Source of the DNA: an uncultured Lachnospiraceae bacterium
GTDB taxonomy: Bacteria > Bacillota > Clostridia > Lachnospirales > Lachnospiraceae
DNA length: 64,000 nt
NCBI GenBank assembly: GCA_948794795.1
Contig: CAQGLR010000001.1
Span: 1 to 64,000, forward strand
Reading direction: 5' to 3'
Below, in pieces: positions 18,357 through 26,981 of this stretch (the stretch's first letter is position 1; each line of letters opens with the position of its first letter). The notes under the pieces are model-generated. The model saw only the letters and a program-made list of their open reading frames with translations. It was not told where the DNA came from and did not search any database. Position numbers and translations under genes: made by a program.

Positions 18357-20492
18357 TTATGCTTTTAAAATAAACTGGTTTACAAGTTTATGCAAGTGTG
18401 CTGACTGCTGTGAAAGTTCCGCACTTGTAGCAGCACTTTCTTGTACAGCAGAAGTATTAGACTGTACCACTTTTTCAATTAAATCTACATTTCTTGTAAT
18501 TTCGTTAAGTGTTTCCTTCTGGTTCTGTGAAGCAGTATTTATTTTATTTGCAGATCCAGAAATTTCTTGTGCACCTTCTACAACTGCCGTAAGTGCTTTA
18601 GCAGTATCATCTGCAATAGCAGTTCCGTTCCTTACAGCAGCAAGTGAACGGTCAATTAATTCCGTTGTCTGTTTTAATGATTCAGCACTTTTTATAGCCA
18701 GTTCACGTATTTCAGTTGCAACTACTGCAAAGCCTTTTCCAGATTCACCAGCTCTTGAAGCTTCAACAGAGGCATTTAAAGACAGCAGGTTTGTCTGTGT
18801 AGAGATATCTTCTATTGTTTTAATTATTTTCTCAATACCAGCAGAGGATTCACGTATTTCTGTCATTGCATCTGTAAGTTTACCCATTTCTTCATTGCTT
18901 TTTGTTATGTTTTTGCCTATTTCAATAACAGATGTATTCATACTATGTGCATCATCTGCATTAGCAGTAACATCTTTAGATAAACTTGCCAGTGAAGCAG
19001 CTAGTCCGTCTATAGCAGCAGCCTGTTCTGTTGCGCCGCTGGAAAGCACCTGTGCACCAGCAGATACATTAGAAGAACCAGAAGCAACATTATCCGCTGA
19101 AATTGTAAGCTGGCGCAATGTGTGGTTCAAGGAGCCTGCTATTTTCTCAATAGATGTCTGGATTGGTATAAAATCGCCAATATATTGCTGGTTAATTGTA
19201 ATATCCATGTTGTTTTCTGCCATTTTTGAAAGCTGCTGTGAAATATCATTGACATAGTTATCTATTGTAATACTTATATGGTTAATAGCACTGGCAAGAC
19301 GGCCAAGTTCATCATCGGATTTTACTGGAATATTAATTTTAAGATTACCTTCTTCTAGTTTTGCAGCACCTTCCATAATATTTTTAACTGGTGACAGCGA
19401 TTTCTTTATTATAAAGTAAATAATAGCAAGAAGTGTTATTCCAATAATTACCACAACCCACATAAGTTTTCTTGTGTCTTTTATAATAGAGCCGTTAAAT
19501 TCACTGTCATCAATTGCGAGGTACAATGTCCAGTAGTTACCACTTTTTAACTTGAGAGGTACTGTAATTGAAACTCCATCTTTCATTGTTGCCAGGTTAG
19601 TAATATCATAGTTAATTACAGAAAGACTGTTAATATATTCACCATCCTGCATAGTTTTTAATTTTTCTGCATCTGACAGTATAGCTTTGTAGTCTGACCT
19701 GTTTGCTTTTTTACCAACATAACCAGAATCATGTGAGTCAAGAAGAACTGTGCCATCCTCTGCAAGGGCTACCATATGTGTAGAATTATAACCTGTTCCT
19801 GCATATTGTTGTGTCTGCATGTCTGCAAGGGCCACATCACATCCGGCTACTCCTAAAAAATCACCATTTGCATCATAAACAGGTGCAATAATGCTTATCA
19901 TCATAATATTTTCACCCTTTAATTCATATACATATGGTTCATATACATATACTTCACCTGATGATTTTATCTTTTTATAATATTCTTTGTCAAAATTATC
20001 AAATGCATCTTCGTGTTTTTCAAATGCTACATCTGTTCCGTTTTCGTCCAGATATGCTATTGCTTCATAAGCAATATCCCTTTTATGTATTCTGTATGGC
20101 TGTCCATTGGCATCAGCAATGGCGTTTTGTTCAAAATAAGCAAATACAGTAGTAAAGTTTTTATCTCCAAGCAGTACACCAGCAAGTGCATTATCAATGG
20201 CATCTCTTTGCTTGCCTGGAGGAAGTGCTGAAATATTCTTTAATGAGTTTGCAAATCCCCTTACTTGTCCATAGGCACTTTCAATCATGTTTTCAATTAA
20301 AAACGTATTTTCATAAGCAACAGACACCAGTTTGTCTTCTGTAACAACTCTCAGGGAATTCATGGAGATATTGCCTGATATGGCTACAATTAAAGAAAAC
20401 ATGGCAGCAATAATAATGACAAGCCTGGCAATAATTCTTTTGCTGATACTTTTAGAAGATTTTTTGCCAGAATATTCTTTTTTTTGTAACAT
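18357..20492 (-). CDS. Methyl-accepting chemotaxis protein
   Basis: The 711-residue transmembrane receptor sends ligand information to CheA. A first membrane helix at about 25-47 leads to a large extracellular dCache-like domain, with YEPYVYELKGENIMMISIIAPVYD and AGCDVALADM blocks. A second helix lies at about 335-358, followed by a HAMP domain and the cytoplasmic signalling hairpin. The hairpin tip reads IIKTIEDISTQTNLLSLNASVEASRAGESG. The minus-strand ATG at 20492 follows GGAGGC. No other chemotaxis genes are near, so it is an orphan receptor of unknown ligand. Confidence 0.95.
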   Translation of the reverse strand: MLQKKEYSGKKSSKSISKRIIARLVIIIAAMFSLIVAISGNISMNSLRVVTEDKLVSVAYENTFLIENMIESAYGQVRGFANSLKNISALPPGKQRDAIDNALAGVLLGDKNFTTVFAYFEQNAIADANGQPYRIHKRDIAYEAIAYLDENGTDVAFEKHEDAFDNFDKEYYKKIKSSGEVYVYEPYVYELKGENIMMISIIAPVYDANGDFLGVAGCDVALADMQTQQYAGTGYNSTHMVALAEDGTVLLDSHDSGYVGKKANRSDYKAILSDAEKLKTMQDGEYINSLSVINYDITNLATMKDGVSITVPLKLKSGNYWTLYLAIDDSEFNGSIIKDTRKLMWVVVIIGITLLAIIYFIIKKSLSPVKNIMEGAAKLEEGNLKINIPVKSDDELGRLASAINHISITIDNYVNDISQQLSKMAENNMDITINQQYIGDFIPIQTSIEKIAGSLNHTLRQLTISADNVASGSSNVSAGAQVLSSGATEQAAAIDGLAASLASLSKDVTANADDAHSMNTSVIEIGKNITKSNEEMGKLTDAMTEIRESSAGIEKIIKTIEDISTQTNLLSLNASVEASRAGESGKGFAVVATEIRELAIKSAESLKQTTELIDRSLAAVRNGTAIADDTAKALTAVVEGAQEISGSANKINTASQNQKETLNEITRNVDLIEKVVQSNTSAVQESAATSAELSQQSAHLHKLVNQFILKA

Positions 20493-20600
20493 AAGAAGCC
20501 TCCTAAATTAATTTTGATATCTTTAAAACTAGTTAATATTATATGTTTAGTTTCATATTAATGTCAAATATAAAATAAGGCTTATACGGTAAAATTAAAA

Positions 20601-20701
20601 AGGAGCTGTTGCACTAAGCAGAAAGCATACAATATATGGTGTCTGTTAAGACTCATACCAACAATATATTGCTATAGTTTTTCTTAATGCGGCAGCTCCT
20701 T
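20601..20701. repeat. 101-bp palindromic repeat, copy 1
   Basis: Terminal inverted repeats of 19 bp with few mismatches lie at 20601-20619 (AAGGAGCTGTTGCACTAAG) and 20683-20701 (CTTAATGCGGCAGCTCCTT). A T/A-rich middle can also fold. Copies of the same length and ends lie at 24989-25089 and 55699-55798. This one lies between the divergent 5' end of the MCP gene and the 3' end of the WYL gene. Confidence 0.8.
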
Positions 20702-20716
20702 AGTATAAACCAGGTA

Positions 20717-21964
20717 TTATAATACTTTAGTGGTGATACCATACATTTTATACATAGCAGCCATATCACGTTCAAATAAGCTTTTTAGCCCTGGATGGCT
20801 GGATTCAAGTTTTTCTATACGTCCTGTAAATGTACGTATCCAGGGAAGCATTTCATTAGCATCAAATACCTGTGTTTCATATATAAAAAGGTTTTCATTT
20901 GTCTGGATGACTTTACCGCCTTTGCCTTCCCTGTACAGCCTGTTCAGTACATAAGGCTCTTTTTCTGTATCAATGTATAAAGTCATTTTTAAATAGTGCA
21001 TATGTATCCGTGTTTTATTCTGGAAAGATACACCCCATGATTTATGCTGGTTCTGTGAAAGCTGTTCCCTCACTTTGTCATAAACTGGTGATATCTCTCC
21101 TGGCACTGCTTTTTTAATAAAATCCATGCGTATACAGAAAAATCTTCTTGACTTGGTACTATAAATACAAAGATAACGCCTGCCAGTGCGTGTACTAGTA
21201 AAAATCCTTAAAGGAATAATATCCATACTTTGTTTTATATTATTTTTATTGTCTTTTACCAGTAGTGTTACTGACTGTTTGTTATGCATTGCCCCAAGGA
21301 CTGCCAGCAGGATTTCATCTTCAAGTGTATGTACAAAGAAACAATGTTTTGCACGGAAAATGGAATTACTCCTGGAAACCGTATCTAAAATTGTGTCACC
21401 TGCAATACCTAAAGGAGAAACCATTTTAAAGAAACACAATGCATCTGCCATTAATGGAATATCCATGAATAAATTATTAAAAGAAGGTTCTTTTGTATAA
21501 ATAATGTTTTTCTTATTTCTGGTTTTCTTAAGAAGACCTTCTTTTTCATATTCGTTACATTTGCGGCGTACTAATTGTACATCAGGCAGGTATCTATAGT
21601 TTCTGAGTATCCCGTCAGTAATTTCTTCCACAGTCTTTCCGTTTACAGTATCAAGGTAATCAAGTAAATAAAAGTGAAGTTTTATATCATTAACAGTAAA
21701 ACTTTTTGTCTTCCATACACGGAATAATGGGTTAGTATCAAGAAGGCTGCTGTCTATTGCAAGTGAAATATTTTTTCCTTTTGGAGTATATTCCGTCTTG
21801 ATGTATTTCCACAGCCAGCTTTCAATACGTCTTCGTTCATTATCATATGTACGGCTGCTTTTGCTTTTAAAATCTTCCCTTGTTTTAAATCCATATATAA
21901 AGAAATCACGTATATATTCACGGCTTTTTGCAAATGACTTTATTAATTCTTTAAACTCTGACAC
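20717..21964 (-). CDS. WYL-domain transcriptional regulator
   Basis: The 415-residue protein looks like a helix-turn-helix/WYL regulator. The N-terminal half holds DNA-binding winged-helix segments (KTVEEITDGILRNYRYLPD and VRRKCNEYEKEGLLKKTR at about 105-150). The middle has the WYL-type ligand-binding fold (DIIPLRIFTSTRTGRRYLCIYS at about 255-275), and a WCX-like C-terminal extension follows. The start is GTG at 21964-21962, with GGAGG 8 nt upstream. WYL proteins often bind nucleic acids or nucleotides and repress stress or defence genes. No such target is adjacent, so its role is open. Confidence 0.75.
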   Translation of the reverse strand: MSEFKELIKSFAKSREYIRDFFIYGFKTREDFKSKSSRTYDNERRRIESWLWKYIKTEYTPKGKNISLAIDSSLLDTNPLFRVWKTKSFTVNDIKLHFYLLDYLDTVNGKTVEEITDGILRNYRYLPDVQLVRRKCNEYEKEGLLKKTRNKKNIIYTKEPSFNNLFMDIPLMADALCFFKMVSPLGIAGDTILDTVSRSNSIFRAKHCFFVHTLEDEILLAVLGAMHNKQSVTLLVKDNKNNIKQSMDIIPLRIFTSTRTGRRYLCIYSTKSRRFFCIRMDFIKKAVPGEISPVYDKVREQLSQNQHKSWGVSFQNKTRIHMHYLKMTLYIDTEKEPYVLNRLYREGKGGKVIQTNENLFIYETQVFDANEMLPWIRTFTGRIEKLESSHPGLKSLFERDMAAMYKMYGITTKVL

Positions 21965-22036
21965 AGATTCTTCCTCCTGTTTGTAAATATAATATAAAAT
22001 AGACAGGCAGGAAGCTTTATATGTTGTACCAGAAGA

Positions 22037-24190
22037 TTATTTGATTTTAATCTTTTTGGAAGAGCCGCTGCCAGTATAAGTCTTACCTTTGTAATTTTTA
22101 TATGCTTTTACAGTGAAGAAATAAGTTTTACCTGTTTTTAATTTTTTAGCAATATAGCTGGTATTTTTTGTAGCTTTAAGCTTTTTCCAGGAATCTTTCT
22201 TATTATTTTTATAATATACCGTATATCCATCAGCGCCTTTTACTTTATCCCATTTAATTACTGCTTTTTTCTTTCCGGAGGTTACACGGAAGTTTACTTT
22301 TTTAGGGTTTGTAGCTGTATATACAGAAGTATAAGATTTACTTGTGTATTCTTTTCCATTCTGTACTATATATGCCTTAACAGCAAAACGGTAAGAAGCA
22401 GCAGCATTTAACTTTTTAATATTATATGAAACAGTACCTGCTTCAGTTGTTTCTATATTATTCCATGTTTTTTCTGTACTGTTATACTGGTATACAATAT
22501 ATCCATTAACACCAGGTGCTTCGTCCCATGTTAATTTAACATTATTTGTACCTGTACTTGCTTTTATTCCAGTAACATCTGGAACAACAGGTTCTTTTGT
22601 TTCTGGTTCTGGTGTAGTTTCTGCTGGAGCCTGTGTAGGGACAGCAGGTCCAGGTGTAACTGCTGGTGTAACTGCTGGTGTAACTGCTGGAGTAACTGCA
22701 GGTGTTGGTGCAGTTGTTGGTGCAGGTGTAGCAGTAGCAGGCTCTGGAGTAGCAGGTGCCGGGGTAGCAGGTACTGGAGTAACCACTTCAGGTATATAAG
22801 GATATGGTATAAATGGTTTAGGGTTTGTAGTTGTACCTGGTTCTGGAGTGCCTGGAACTGGTTCTTCATCTGGAACAGATGCCCCGTCTATTGTAACTGT
22901 CTTTGTTATACTTATAGAATTATCTGATTTTAATGAAGCTGTTACTTTAGCATAACCAGATTCTCCTAATGTAATTGTACCATCTTCGCTAACTGCTGAT
23001 ACAGCAGAACCGGTACATGTGAAATTAAAATTAGATGAAGGCAGTTTTGTTTTACTGTCATTAAATTCTTCATTGAGATTGTAGATATCCATTTTAACTT
23101 CTTTGTTTACATCTGTAGAAGGAAAATCCTGTTTTGCTTCTGTAAAGAGATGCAGTTTTTCTTTCTGTATAGAAATTTTACGGGTTACCTGGTTTTCACC
23201 TGAAACAGAAGGTTCTGTAGCTGTACCATTATCGAAAAACTGTACCCAGTTATAAGTGCCTTCACTATTTATAAAACATCCAATTCCAATACTTGTTACA
23301 TCTGCATCCATAATATTTGCATAATGGCCTGGTGAATTAATCCACCCATTCATTACTTTATCTGGAGTGTTGTAACCTATAGCAATATTTTCGGAACGGC
23401 GTGTTGCAGTATGTGAAGAAGCAGTAAAACAGCTGCTGCCATCTGGCCTGGTGTGGCTGTAGTACAGTGAAAGTTCTGCTGCACGCTGCATAGCAGTTTC
23501 TAACAGGCTTTCATCAAGTTTAACTGGTGCAACGCCCTTTTCAGCACGTGTCTGGTTTACAAGAGCCAGTACATCATTAGCAAAGCCATAATTCTCTGTG
23601 CCATCTACTGTTACACTGGCAGCAGTACCTGTTACATCTCCAGGTGTATCATCAGTGCTGTTTCCATTAATTATGTTAATAATAGTACTTGCAGTCTGGC
23701 GTCCTGATAAAATATCAATTATCTGGTTATTGCCGTCAATTATTACAATAGTTGGCAATGCCCCAACATTAGCTTTGTTTGAATACTCATTCCATGCACT
23801 GCTAATTCCGAAGACAGTGTCATAACAGAAAATCATCTGGTCACATCCATATGTCTGTTTAAATGTTTTAGTTTCCTCTAAAGTCTTTCCACCAAGTTCT
23901 CCAAAGATAACACGTACCTTTCCACTGCCTATCCAGTCACTTTTAGCTATATCTTGCAGAGTACCCTTAGTATTGCCACATGTTGTAGCTCCCAAAATAA
24001 TTACTGTTGGCTGTCCTGGTGTAACTGTTGTAGAAACCATTTCATCATCTGTTGATGTAAAAGTATAAGATAGGTTTTCTCCAAGAGAAGCAGCAACCGC
24101 TTTTGTGGCAGAAACAGTTCCAGAGAATGGTAATATAACCAGTGACAAAATTAACAATAGTGACATTAAACGATAAGAACGTTTTTTCAT
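22037..24190 (-). CDS. Secreted thioredoxin-fold/CAP/Fn3 protein
   Basis: The 717-residue exported protein has a signal peptide at 1-33. A thioredoxin-like domain (about 40-175) has ILGATTCGNTKG at the active-site position, with only one cysteine, so redox activity is doubtful. A CAP/SCP domain (about 200-325) contains ALVNQTRAEKGVAPV, YSHTRPDG and GWINSPGHYANIM. A middle domain is followed by a Pro/Thr/Ala linker of TPAV repeats (about 480-535). Two Fn3 domains (about 545-717) and a basic tail end the protein. It has no LPXTG anchor. AAGGAGGG precedes the ATG. It is probably a secreted surface protein. Confidence 0.85.
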   Translation of the reverse strand: MKKRSYRLMSLLLILSLVILPFSGTVSATKAVAASLGENLSYTFTSTDDEMVSTTVTPGQPTVIILGATTCGNTKGTLQDIAKSDWIGSGKVRVIFGELGGKTLEETKTFKQTYGCDQMIFCYDTVFGISSAWNEYSNKANVGALPTIVIIDGNNQIIDILSGRQTASTIINIINGNSTDDTPGDVTGTAASVTVDGTENYGFANDVLALVNQTRAEKGVAPVKLDESLLETAMQRAAELSLYYSHTRPDGSSCFTASSHTATRRSENIAIGYNTPDKVMNGWINSPGHYANIMDADVTSIGIGCFINSEGTYNWVQFFDNGTATEPSVSGENQVTRKISIQKEKLHLFTEAKQDFPSTDVNKEVKMDIYNLNEEFNDSKTKLPSSNFNFTCTGSAVSAVSEDGTITLGESGYAKVTASLKSDNSISITKTVTIDGASVPDEEPVPGTPEPGTTTNPKPFIPYPYIPEVVTPVPATPAPATPEPATATPAPTTAPTPAVTPAVTPAVTPAVTPGPAVPTQAPAETTPEPETKEPVVPDVTGIKASTGTNNVKLTWDEAPGVNGYIVYQYNSTEKTWNNIETTEAGTVSYNIKKLNAAASYRFAVKAYIVQNGKEYTSKSYTSVYTATNPKKVNFRVTSGKKKAVIKWDKVKGADGYTVYYKNNKKDSWKKLKATKNTSYIAKKLKTGKTYFFTVKAYKNYKGKTYTGSGSSKKIKIK
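22645..22705 (-). repeat. 12-bp tandem repeats encoding TPAV units
   Basis: Four to five tandem copies of a 12-bp unit (GTAACTGCTGGT on the plus strand) encode the TPAV repeats in the linker of the CAP/Fn3 protein. Three are nearly identical and the flanking ones are diverged. Slippage could vary linker length in frame. Confidence 0.8.
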
Positions 24191-24296
24191 TAATAATCCC
24201 TCCTTAATTTTAAAATATTTGTATATATTAAATTCTTATTAATTCCCTCCTTTCTAAAATTATACTACTACAACAAAATTATAACGTCAATATGCC

Positions 24297-24562
24297 TGTC
24301 TTTTGAGTTTCCCCATTTTTCAAATTACACAAAGACTATATTACTCTGGCAAGTTCCAAATGTTTTACCATAAAGCAGCTGTATGGGGACGCTGGTGCTT
24401 AAGCCCCGTATTAAATGTTTCTGTGAAACATTTAATACGGGGCTTTATGCACCACTGCGTATCCCATCCAAGCGCGAGCGTGCTGCTGGTGGTAAAATTT
24501 TGGAATTGCCAGAGGCAAAATACTTATGTATTAAAAAAATGGGGAAATTCAAAGCCTGTCTG
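24297..24562. repeat. Long palindromic repeat, copy 2 (different outer arms)
   Basis: The arms run from GAGTTTCCCCAT at about 24306 to ATGGGGAAATTC at about 24539-24550. Inner arm parts are CTCTGGCAAGTTCCAAATG and GGAATTGCCAGAG. The core contains a long hairpin (CCCCGTATTAAATGTTTC with GAAACATTTAATACGGGG) and GCATCCCATCCAAGCG-like sequence. The outer arms differ from copies 1 and 3 but match the core-less copy at 4494. Confidence 0.8.
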
Positions 24563-24628
24563 GATGAAACTGGTATAAGTGCGCACCTTTTTTTAAATTA
24601 CAAGTATAGCAGGAAGTTATATAATACT

Positions 24629-24811
24629 GGCAGGCAGAAAGGGAAACCTGGAAGCTTGTGCCTTGCTGTAGAAAAGATGTGGTTTGGCAAAACCACTTCC
24701 AGCAATAGAAAATTGGTATTTGCAGGTCCGAATCCTGCCTCAGCATGGTATATAAGAACCGCCAGATATTTATGATACGTTAGAAGCAGTTTGCAAAAAC
24801 TGCATACAGCA
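24629..24811 (+). ncRNA. tRNA-like structured RNA locus, downstream of the DUF2828 gene
   Basis: Three modules occur in order. First is a hairpin with AGG-GAAA-CCT at its tip (24640-24649), closed by GGCA/TGCC (24629-24632/24659-24662). Second is a tRNA-like unit at 24664-24745. TGCTG at its 5' end can pair with CAGCA at its 3' end. A 7-bp hairpin (24679-24685/24690-24696) is followed by CAGCAA, and a T-arm has stem GCAGG/CCTGC and loop TCCGAAT (24722-24738). No D-arm is seen. Third is a hairpin with GCAA tetraloop (24786-24792/24797-24803) followed by ATACAGCA. It parallels the locus at 26725-27015. It is not a functional tRNA by its anticodon region. Confidence 0.6.
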
Positions 24812-24988
24812 GAAAATGTTAAAGGACAACGGCTACTTGTTTTTTATACACAGGCGTGGTACAGATATACAAATTTGCATTATCTGTATGTAGTATGTCT
24901 GTGTATGCGTGTCTGGATATCTGGCAGTGTTCTTTTTGTTTGTTATGGTATAAATAAAAAGAGTATTATAATATTACTTTAAATAGAA

Positions 24989-25089
24989 AAAGGCTGCCGC
25001 ATTAAGAAAATACTATACAAGATATAGAAAATTTTATTTTATCAAAATACTATATCTTGTATTTTTTTTCTTATTGCGGCAGTGCCTTT
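24989..25089. repeat. 101-bp palindromic repeat, copy 2
   Basis: The ends are AAAGGCTGCCGCATTAAGAAA on the left and the imperfect reverse complement TTTCTTATTGCGGCAGTGCC on the right. The interior around 25029-25058 matches the interior of copy 3 in the opposite orientation. It sits about 50 bp beyond the 3' end of the minus-strand DUF2828 gene. Confidence 0.8.
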
Positions 25090-25139
25090 ATTTAACAGGA
25101 ATTACTGTAACCTTAAAGTAATTCCTGTTGTATCCTCTT

Positions 25140-26654
25140 TTAAATTGTTACAGCAGCACCAACTGGTGCATATCTTTCACTGTCAAGTTGTTCTTTAAGA
25201 CATTCATATGGGTCAAGGCTGCCACTGAGTACCATATTGCATACATTTACTGAAAATCCGCTTACAAGCCCTACACCAAGCTGGTTTTCACGGACAGGAA
25301 TAACATTAGTCCTGCTGTTACAGTTCCAGAATACAAGTTTTGGCATTTTATAGCCATGTTTTTCAAAATCTGCTGCTATATTTTCAAATAAAGCCTGCAT
25401 ATTGCCACATGTAACAGCAGTATCAAATTCCATATCAGATATTACAAGTATTGTACCTGGAAGTTCTTCCTGTGCCAGATGGTTCTGTAGTGCAGTCTGT
25501 AATACCAGGCTGAATGTTGATTTGATGTTTGTGTTGCTGCAGTCATTATGTGAAAATGCCAGTTCAAGTTTTTCCCTTAACGACCTGCAATTATTTAAGT
25601 CTACATATTCTGGCTGGCTTGAAAATGTAATAAAGCGGTTATGGTATGCTCCTTCCAGGTGTCCAGCAAAATATATGCCAAGCGCATTGGACACATGGAG
25701 TGCTGTAATATTGCTGTTGCCAACAGGACAGAGCATGCTTCCAGAACCATCAACAACACAAAGTACATTTTCTGCACCATGTATAGTGTCATCAAGGTTT
25801 TTCCAAAGTTCTTCAAGAGTGGCATCGTATTCCTTTAAATTTAGTCTCCAGCCATGCTGGCTTACATATGAAGCTACTATATCATGCGGCATAAGTACAC
25901 CTGCATTTATCTTTGTCTGTCCTTTTGCAAGGCTTTCAAGATAGGCTTGCCTGCGTTCTTCATCATGTTTTATAAATGCAGAACGGAAACGGAGGTTAGC
26001 CTTGGATGGTACTCTTTCATATATGATTTCCTGCCACCGCCCAGAACTTGCAAATACTTCTGTAACCTTAATGTATTCCCTTAATTCTGCAAGCATATGG
26101 CGGTATTCTTTTGCAGTAGTTCCGAGATAAGCAGCAATCTTTTTTGCCATGTTTCTAGTATTTCCAGAAGATGCATTTATACTTGGCATCCATTTTGCAC
26201 AAAGTGAAACTGGTTTTCCTTCAAGCATTGCATCCATATCAGACTGCAGCTGGTTTTTATAAAGTTCCAGGACATTTTTCTCTAAAGGAGTACCGAAAAG
26301 GCATAATAAGTCATCAAAGCGTCCATATTCTGCGGTAAGCAGTACCAGCCTTTCCATCATTTCCTTTCTACCTGAAGCAAGATGACGGAAAATTATGCGG
26401 AATGAACGCCTTTCGCCAAGCCCGCCACGTATATCCCTTAAGAAGAAAAGCCATTTAACGGCAAGCACTTTGTCTTCATAGTATGCTTTTGTAAATCTTT
26501 TTGTAATTTCTTCTTCACTTTCATTACGCATGGATGATACAGCGAAATTCAGGTCAACAAGTGCTTTGCCAGTTGTGGCATAGCCATATGCCCCATTTTC
26601 TGTAACAGCTTTACGCTCATCAAGTACATTTTTAAGACTGTCCATAAAACCCAT
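25140..26654 (-). CDS. DUF2828-family protein with vWA domain, Ro60 (TROVE)-like
   Basis: The 504-residue protein shows the DUF2828 pattern: ENGAYGYATTGKALVDLNF (20-38), FLRDIRGGLGERR (71-83), AEYGRFDDLL, SLCAKWMPS and YERVPSKAN. A C-terminal von Willebrand A domain begins about residue 296 with a complete MIDAS motif, Asp302-x-Ser304-x-Ser306. HEAT-like helices plus vWA are also the plan of Ro60/Rsr, which binds Y RNA and misfolded RNA. The link to Ro60 is remote and inferred. Structured tRNA-like RNAs lie directly upstream on the same strand and downstream on the other strand, which supports an RNA-binding role. The ATG at 26654 follows GGGGGA. Confidence 0.8.
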   Translation of the reverse strand: MGFMDSLKNVLDERKAVTENGAYGYATTGKALVDLNFAVSSMRNESEEEITKRFTKAYYEDKVLAVKWLFFLRDIRGGLGERRSFRIIFRHLASGRKEMMERLVLLTAEYGRFDDLLCLFGTPLEKNVLELYKNQLQSDMDAMLEGKPVSLCAKWMPSINASSGNTRNMAKKIAAYLGTTAKEYRHMLAELREYIKVTEVFASSGRWQEIIYERVPSKANLRFRSAFIKHDEERRQAYLESLAKGQTKINAGVLMPHDIVASYVSQHGWRLNLKEYDATLEELWKNLDDTIHGAENVLCVVDGSGSMLCPVGNSNITALHVSNALGIYFAGHLEGAYHNRFITFSSQPEYVDLNNCRSLREKLELAFSHNDCSNTNIKSTFSLVLQTALQNHLAQEELPGTILVISDMEFDTAVTCGNMQALFENIAADFEKHGYKMPKLVFWNCNSRTNVIPVRENQLGVGLVSGFSVNVCNMVLSGSLDPYECLKEQLDSERYAPVGAAVTI

Positions 26655-26724
26655 AACAATCCCCCATTTCTAAATCTTACAAAATATGTAATATAATGTT
26701 TAGTTACTATAGTTAAATATAAAA

Positions 26725-26850
26725 TGGAAGGGGTGTGAATCGAACACACAAATACATATGCCTGTGGTTGAGATAGTTTGCTGTAAATGGTTTTGCCAAA
26801 CCACTTTAATCATCCAATATATGCGCCTTTACCATTTGGCCACCCTTCCA
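26725..26850 (-). ncRNA. tRNA-like RNA with extended anticodon arm (unit A)
   Basis: Read on the minus strand, an 8-bp acceptor-like stem TGGAAGGG/CCCTTCCA closes 126 nt. A 3-bp D-stem GCC/GGC has a GG-containing loop, and a perfect T-arm has GTGTG/CACAC around TTCGATT. Between D- and T-arm there are about 75 nt instead of the usual 20-25. They contain a TGGTTT/AAACCA hairpin followed by TTTACAGCAAAC. CATAT/ATATG could close the extended arm. No CCA is encoded. It is not an ordinary tRNA. It lies upstream of the DUF2828 gene on the same strand. Confidence 0.7.
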
Positions 26851-26857
26851 TAAACCC

Positions 26858-26978
26858 TGCTGGGATGGGAGTTGAACCCATGACAACCATCGGGATTATC
26901 ATATATTTGTTGCTGTAAGGGACTTTTGCAAGCCCCGTATATGAATTATGGAGCTCTGCCGTCTGAGCTACCACAGCA
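26858..26978 (-). ncRNA. tRNA-like RNA with extended anticodon arm (unit B)
   Basis: On the minus strand the outer stem AACCCTGCTG/CAGCAGGGTT is 10 bp, including flanking bases. A perfect 4-bp D-arm has GCTC/GAGC with loop AGACGGCA, and a perfect T-arm has ATGGG/CCCAT around TTCAACT. The anticodon arm is enlarged: CCAT/ATGG, then TCATATA/TATATGA, then a hairpin GGGGCTT-GCAA-AAGTCCC with a GNRA tetraloop, and then TTACAGCAACAAA. It lies 7 bp upstream of unit A and is probably on the same transcript. A tRNA with a small inserted intron is the main alternative reading. Confidence 0.7.
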
Positions 26979-26981
26979 GGG

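Noticed and set aside
18343..19257. 304-codon plus-strand reading frame
   Set aside because: It lies fully opposite the signalling domain of the chemotaxis receptor, and its composition is the mirror of that gene.
24722..24745. Ordinary tRNA gene
   Set aside because: The T-arm is good, but there is no D-arm, no anticodon arm and no full acceptor stem. It was kept as a tRNA-like RNA instead.
24383..24775. 130-codon plus-strand reading frame
   Set aside because: It runs through the palindromic element and the tRNA-like RNA and has no family resemblance.
26858..26978. Selenocysteine or UGA-reading tRNA, since a TCA triplet can be placed in a loop
   Set aside because: The long variable arm and 6-bp D-stem of selC are missing, the base after TCA is T rather than a purine, and no sel genes are near.
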